A stretch of 64,000 nt of DNA from Macrotrachela quadricornifera. Its lineage: Eukaryota > Rotifera > Eurotatoria > Philodinida > Philodinidae. Positions within the stretch are counted from its first letter, which is position 1. Each line of letters begins with the position of its first letter. Positions 59,232 to 64,000 of this stretch are shown piece by piece. Position numbers and translations under genes: made by a program. Location of the stretch: the NCBI GenBank assembly GCA_022393335.1, contig JAJEKB010021848.1:40709-104708 (forward strand), written 5' to 3'. Under the pieces are notes generated by a model that made no database searches, was not told the origin of the DNA, and saw only the letters and a program-made list of their open reading frames with translations.

Positions 59232-59700
59232 AGTTCAATTTAACCCATTCAACCCGATGAGACCCACCGGTGGATCTCAATATATTTTAATAAGAAGCTT
59301 AATAGAAAAACACTTTCTTTTCTCTTTTTCTTAGGTGGTACGTAACACATTATGTGTCATCTACTCTGCCTTTATTATTTTTTGAATTGCTTATTACATA
59401 GTGTAAGGCTTCTCTCTGCAACAATTAAGACAAAAATATCTGTCGCAACCAGGATAGAAGGTTTTTATTTTCTATGCTATCGCCGTGTTCGCTTTTCTTG
59501 ATTATTGTTGCCTGATTTTCTGTTAACAGCTAACACAGCGCCTACAGGCAGTGCGTACAGATACTTTATTTTCTTCGAGCGTGTGATCAGCGGCTAACTG
59601 ATATTTTGATTTGCTATCTCATCACTACTGTACAAAATACATAAAACAGAAAGAAACAAACTTGAATAATTATCCAGTTCGACATAAAAGAGAAGTGTTT
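59232..59700. other. Intergenic stretch, nothing recognised
   Basis: Mixed sequence between the MITE and the next repeat. No open frame, RNA gene or clear repeat is seen. Confidence 0.4.
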
Positions 59701-60700
59701 ATATCTATATATATAAAGAAAAATGTCTGTCTGTCTGTCTGTTCGCTATGCATTCCGTCCCTGTAAAAGCTATGATCACCGAACTTTCCATGGTGCATCC
59801 TTAGGTCCGGAGGAAGGTCTTAGCGCGGTCACCCACCGAGGGTGTGAGTTTGGGGTGTGTGGGTGTGGGTGAGGGTGAAATCTCACCCAGATAGTATTTT
59901 CTTAAGTAACGCTACCAAACTTTCCGTGAGGCTTTTCTGAGTCCAGCTGAGGTTTGATAGAGTGCTGTTAGCATTAATAGGAGTAAAATGAGGGTGTTTG
60001 GGTGAAATTTCAGCCATGTCATGTGACAATGAGATTTGCATGAATTTTTCAGAAATTTAGCGAATTTGTTATGATTCTAAGATTAATCATATTGTATCGA
60101 TGGTTCTTTGGTCTAAATGTGAAAACCGAAGATTTCTAATAGGTTAGAAGAAAAAAAATGTATACAAGTGTTTCCTTGATTCACAACCATAATGTATCCA
60201 TTAGTTTTCTATGACTCGCAGAAGCAGCGTATTCGTTGTTATTTTTTGACTCACAACGATTACGTATCTATATATTTAAAGAAGAACGTTTGTCTGTTCG
60301 CTATGCAATCAGTCCGTGTGATAGCTAGCGTCACAAAAGTTTTCACACTACTTCCTTAGCTTCTGAGGAAAGTCAACTTGAGGTTGAAACCACCAAACGG
60401 GGTGCGTGGAAGAGGCTGGGTGAAATTTCATTGCGATCAATACAGATCGAGATTCTGATGAGTCTGTTTGCTATATATTTAGTCATTGTGAGAGGTAGCG
60501 TCACGGAACTATCCGCATCAGTTCCTTGAGTGCCCTAATGAAAGTTGGCGGATGGATGGGGGTGAGAATGGAAGGTGTGCGTGAAACTTCATCCAAGTTG
60601 TAAGAGACTGTGATTTTATTCACTTTCTAATCATATGACGCAGTTCAATGCAATTTTGAGAGTGATCGTGTCCAAAGCGGATGCGAGTGAGGGTGTCAGC
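59700..60700. repeat. Diverged multi-copy element with TATATATAAAGAAAAATGTCTG head
   Basis: The head TATATATATAAAGAAAAATG followed by (TCTG)n, TTCGCTATGCATTCCGTC and GTAAAAGCTATGATCACCG (59705-59785) recurs at 60262-60335 (TATATTTAAAGAAGAACG, TTCGCTATGCAATCAGTCCG, GATAGCTAGCGTCAC). A third diverged copy is at 60460-60520 (TGTTTGCTATATATTTAGTC, GAGAGGTAGCGTCACGGAAC). GGGTGAAATTTCA-like phrases follow each head. It is a tandemly expanded transposon end or a satellite-like repeat. Confidence 0.5.
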
Positions 60701-60739
60701 TTGAGCTCGATGAGAATAGTCCCATTGAAGTTGCATTAA

Positions 60740-61115
60740 GCACGGCAGGAAAAGTTCTGTGAAAGATACTCCACGCACAGTGGGAAATGCTCTGTGAAAG
60801 ATACCTCACGCCCGGTGGGAAATGCTCTGTGAAAAATACTCTACGCACGGCGGCAAAAGCTCTGTAGCAGAGATTCCAGGTACGATAAAAAAAGTCCTAT
60901 GAAAGAGGTATCACGTACGGCGAGAAGAGTTCTATGGCGAATACCAAACGCAGAGCAGGAACAATCCTGTTAAAGATGCATGACGCATACCAGTAAAAGT
61001 CCTGCCATAGAGGTTTCAGGAGTGACGGGAAAATTTCTGTCGCAGATGGTTCAGCCAGCGGGGAACAGTCCTGTAGAAGACGTGTTATGTACAACAGAAA
61101 AACTTGGATGGAAGA
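60740..61115. repeat. 35-bp tandem array
   Basis: About ten and a half units of the type GCACGGCGGGAAAAGTCCTG followed by TGAAAGATACTCCAC. Successive GCACGG/GCACAG/GCCCGG starts lie at 60740, 60775 and 60810, and the step continues to about 61115. The units at the left are most alike and divergence grows to the right. The frames on both strands here (60897-61094 minus, 60980-61234 plus) are by-products. Confidence 0.8.
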
Positions 61116-61259
61116 TGCAAAACTCTAACCATATTCTATTTTCATCGGGTATCTCTGCTAGTCATGATATAAACAAGAAAAAGAAAAACAACTGGCACCA
61201 TATAATAAAAAGGCTAATAAGTACATTTGTATGAGTCTGAATGCACAGAATTTTAAGAA

Positions 61260-62822
61260 AATCGAATCCGGTTGAATAGGTTAAGTGCTGAATATGGGTA
61301 GCACATTACTAATACTTTTTATTGCTATTACTCTGATAATTGCTAATAATTATTATTACTTTTATTATTTATTACTTTTAACCAGTAATTGTTTTATTTT
61401 ATTGTTCTATTAATTCTGATAATTCTAAAATTCTTATTGTTCTAATTATTCGGATGATTCTAAAATTCTAATAATTGCAATATTCTGTTTGATCCGAAGG
61501 ATTTAATAATCCCAAAACTCTGACGATATGAGCAGTGTGAATGGTATAGAATCCTTAGGTATAAAAAATTGATTATGTAGATGATGAATTTAGAATTCTA
61601 TGAAAATTCCAGAATCTTGGAATAATGATACGTCTCACTAGAATTTATGAAACCAACGGAGGACTGTGGTGTTACAAGGCGCTTGCCTCGTCCCGTGCCC
61701 CCATGCTCGTACGAAAGGGGCATGGCCTTCGTTGTATGTTAAACCAATTTTCTAGTCATATAAAATCATAGTGCGAAATTGTTCACGTGAAAGTTGAAAA
61801 GTCATATCGAAAATAATGTGAGGGTGTTTCGAAAGAAATGAAAAAACTACAACGATGGATAATCCGCGGTAGTCTGAAATTTTGCACATAATCCTAAATA
61901 TATTTAGTCATTATAATAGAATAAATGTCCTCAAATTACGGCTTCTAGAAGGGCTGGGGTGCAAAACTTTTGTAGTGCCCTACGTACTTTATTAAAACAT
62001 TCGCAATCGGTCGTTCAGACAATCTACATCAGAGGAACTCAATTATTCACTAGCAATAAATGTGTTATTTATTTCTAAACTTACAAGCAAAAATCAAAAC
62101 AACTTAGAAAGATATCAATTTTTTCTCGTTTTTAAGTAGAGATTTCAACGAAAAATAGTTTCTTCCTAGCAGAAAATCAAAATATTTCAGAAGAAATAGT
62201 TAATCTAGTGAATGGTACTCTCATATCTCTTTTTTTTTGTTGTTTCTCCTCATTGGAGAGTTTCTCTTTGAAATAAAACCATTTTTCCTTGAATTGAATT
62301 ATGTATGCAAAAAAAGCCATCAGCCATAGGCATATTTTTATATTCTTTTTTCCATTTCTTCTTAATATATATGACAACAGCCGAAGAGACGCGTTTCCTC
62401 GTAAATTCAACAATACTCCTATCGAGTAGTCTCATGCTCCTGTGTTGAAACTATCAAGTTGCATTACTTTTCTCGTCAGTGGTGAGTATCAACGTACAAG
62501 ATATCAGATGTTTTCCTCATTAACAAAAATAGTCCCGTGCAATTTTAGCTAATTTTCACGGTTTCGTCGAATCATTTTTTCACAATATCATTTCTATTAT
62601 TTATTGCTTGTATTTATAGTATTCTTTAAAGACGCTAATTTTAATTGTTTTCTTTTGTTAGTAGATATATACTTGTTATTTAGTAACTGTTCTTTAAGAA
62701 GCAAAAAAAGTTAGAAGCCAAACTAAAGTAAAAATATACAATAGAAGCAGAAAGCAGTGAAAACTGAGCAAAATAATTAGTTAATGTATCTCTATGTCCA
62801 TTTGTGTGTTGAACTACGCATT
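61260..62822. other. Intergenic stretch, no firm gene
   Basis: Includes an ATT/AAT-rich run (about 61310-61500). It also holds a GC-rich patch at 61660-61735 with tRNA-like wording (GTGGTGTTACAAGGCGCTTG) and an AAGGGGCATGG stem, possibly a SINE relic. The minus frames at 62177-62435 overlap each other and show no domain. Sequence just below 62823 should be the 3' UTR of the cysteine-repeat gene, with AATAAA on the minus strand near 62602. Confidence 0.4.
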
Positions 62823-64000
62823 CTAACGTGGTACACACTGACTTTGCGTAACAAGACTTCCATTTGTATTAGTAACTGTGATCTGGTTGCATCGGCATTT
62901 GCAACAGTCTATATCATTTCCACATTGTCCTTGCGCAGGGCATCCTTGCGCACAGATTGGTGTCAAATAAGGATTCAAACACGAACCATAAGTTTGATTA
63001 TTATGTCGAAAACACTGACATTCAACATCAGAAACACAACAATCAGCATCTCTTGTGCATTCTTTAACCGAGCAACCACTTGATGAGACAGATGATGGCG
63101 TTGTTGTTGTAGTTGTTGTTAAAGTACTTAAGGTAATGTTCACTATATTCACTCCACCAACACATTGTTGCACTGCCGAATCATAGCATCGCCCATTGCA
63201 TAATTTAATTTGGTCGACTTCATAATTATAATAGTAATTTGTAACATTGCAAACTGTCATATTATTGACACATACTTGATAGTCTCTAAGACATTGTTGT
63301 CTGCATGTTCGAGATGGATAGCTACAAAGTGTATTGTTATAACATGCTAGATATGTGGGATCATAACATTGAGAAGTTGATTTATTATATGCTTGTCCAA
63401 AACCATTATATTTAACAACACATAATTGTTCATTAAGAGTACATACTGTTCCATTAATACATTGATTTGATGATGAATTGTAGCATGTACCAGAACAGTT
63501 ATTAAAACATTGAATAGTACCATTGGCACATCTTGCAGCAGCCGAATCATAGCATCGACCATTACATAGTTGAATTTGACCGGCTTGGTAATAATAATAC
63601 AAACTTGTAACATTACAAACTGTCATATTATTGACACATACCTGATAGTATCCAAGACATTGTTGTCTACATGTTCGAGATGGATAGCTACAAAGTGAGC
63701 TGTTCAAACAAGCTTGGTATGTGGGATCGTAACATTGAAAAATTGATTGATTATATGCTTGTCCAAAACCATTATATTTAACAACACATAATTGTTCATT
63801 AAGAGTACAGACTGTTCCACTGATACATCGATTTAATGATGAATTGTAGCATGTACCAGAACAGTTGTTAAAACACTGAATAGTACCATTGATACATCTT
63901 GCAGTTGCCGAATCATAGCATCGGCCATTGCATAGTTGAATTTGACCGTTTTGATAATTATAATATGAATTTGTAACATTGCAAACTGTCATATTGTTAA
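62823..64000 (-). CDS. Secreted or surface protein of 122-residue cysteine repeats (partial)
   Basis: The open frame covers 389 residues to the stop at 62823 and continues past the right window edge. The first Met in the window is inside a repeat (preceding copies read VCVNNMTVCNVT), so the true start lies outside. Two full repeats and one partial repeat of 122 residues are present, each with about 20 cysteines and NxS/T glycosylation sites. Landmarks are QLCNGRCYDSA, CFNNCSGTCYNSS, CTLNEQLCVVKYNGFGQAY, QCYDPTY-x-AC and CSYPSRTCRQQC. A Ser/Thr linker (STLTTTTTTTPSSVSSS) leads to a different cysteine domain (CTRDADCC, CQCFRHN, CGNDIDCCKCRC). The CYDP/CYDS steps recall short extracellular carbohydrate-associated cysteine motifs, which is only a resemblance. 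No introns are seen in this part. Confidence 0.75.
   Translation of the reverse strand, partial: NNMTVCNVTNSYYNYQNGQIQLCNGRCYDSATARCINGTIQCFNNCSGTCYNSSLNRCISGTVCTLNEQLCVVKYNGFGQAYNQSIFQCYDPTYQACLNSSLCSYPSRTCRQQCLGYYQVCVNNMTVCNVTSLYYYYQAGQIQLCNGRCYDSAAARCANGTIQCFNNCSGTCYNSSSNQCINGTVCTLNEQLCVVKYNGFGQAYNKSTSQCYDPTYLACYNNTLCSYPSRTCRQQCLRDYQVCVNNMTVCNVTNYYYNYEVDQIKLCNGRCYDSAVQQCVGGVNIVNITLSTLTTTTTTTPSSVSSSGCSVKECTRDADCCVSDVECQCFRHNNQTYGSCLNPYLTPICAQGCPAQGQCGNDIDCCKCRCNQITVTNTNGSLVTQSQCVPR

Noticed and set aside
59725..59742. TCTG run considered as telomeric repeat
   Set aside because: It is only a few units long, inside a dispersed element head, and does not match a known rotifer telomere unit.
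60740..61115. 35-bp array considered as a CRISPR array
   Set aside because: There are no variable spacers between conserved repeats; divergence is spread over the entire unit.
61660..61735. tRNA gene
   Set aside because: The A-box-like wording has no matching B box or acceptor stem.

Overview
The window is eukaryotic nuclear DNA. It is strongly AT-rich, and its genes are interrupted by very short GT-AG introns, several of only 47 to 62 bases. The gaps are packed with palindromic, non-autonomous transposons. Intron size, protein families (F-box-type genes, LamG-fold surface proteins, cysteine-repeat extracellular proteins, a STRA6-like receptor, a giant SPRY/HECT ligase) and element load best fit a small metazoan, most likely a bdelloid rotifer such as Rotaria. 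The species call is inference.

Left part (1-16.5 kb). A minus-strand STRA6-like multi-pass receptor of at least 12 exons (594-4828) carries an unusual ectodomain with a C-type-lectin-like segment and an EGF-like segment. From about 6.9 to 11 kb there is no gene but a cluster of inverted-repeat (foldback) elements. A two-exon minus-strand CRAL-TRIO/Sec14-type lipid-transfer gene follows (12471-13636), then a broken F-box-like gene (15338-16480).

Centre (16.9-31.3 kb). A foldback element (16.9-17.6 kb) precedes a four-exon, about 3295-residue HECT E3 ubiquitin ligase (18682-28933) with SPRY and concanavalin/LamG-like modules. Beyond it lie a piggyBac transposase scrap and a foldback element inserted inside an older foldback element.

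Right part (31.8-64 kb). This part is repeat-rich. It holds a degenerate 51-bp minisatellite, a 34-bp array, a 139-bp direct duplication, several MITEs, two larger hAT-like inverted-repeat elements (43.7-45.1 and 49.1-50.8 kb), an AATCGATT-rich block, a DDE-type transposase pseudogene and a 35-bp array. Genes among these are a tiny 64-residue two-exon gene (34755-35007), a KR-processed prepropeptide gene with a stop at codon 2 (41120-41296), a small secreted eight-cysteine peptide (46743-46973), a type II membrane protein with two LamG-like folds (55834-57898), and the 3' part of a secreted protein built of 122-residue cysteine repeats (62823 to the window edge).

The most interesting signal is the pair of small secreted-peptide loci at 41.0 and 46.6 kb. 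They share a CTCTCTCCTTCAG element just upstream of a TATA box, and in both a splice donor lies shortly after the stop codon. That suggests a co-regulated secreted-peptide gene family. The splice models were assembled by eye from donor/acceptor sites and reading-frame phase, and no transcript evidence was available.
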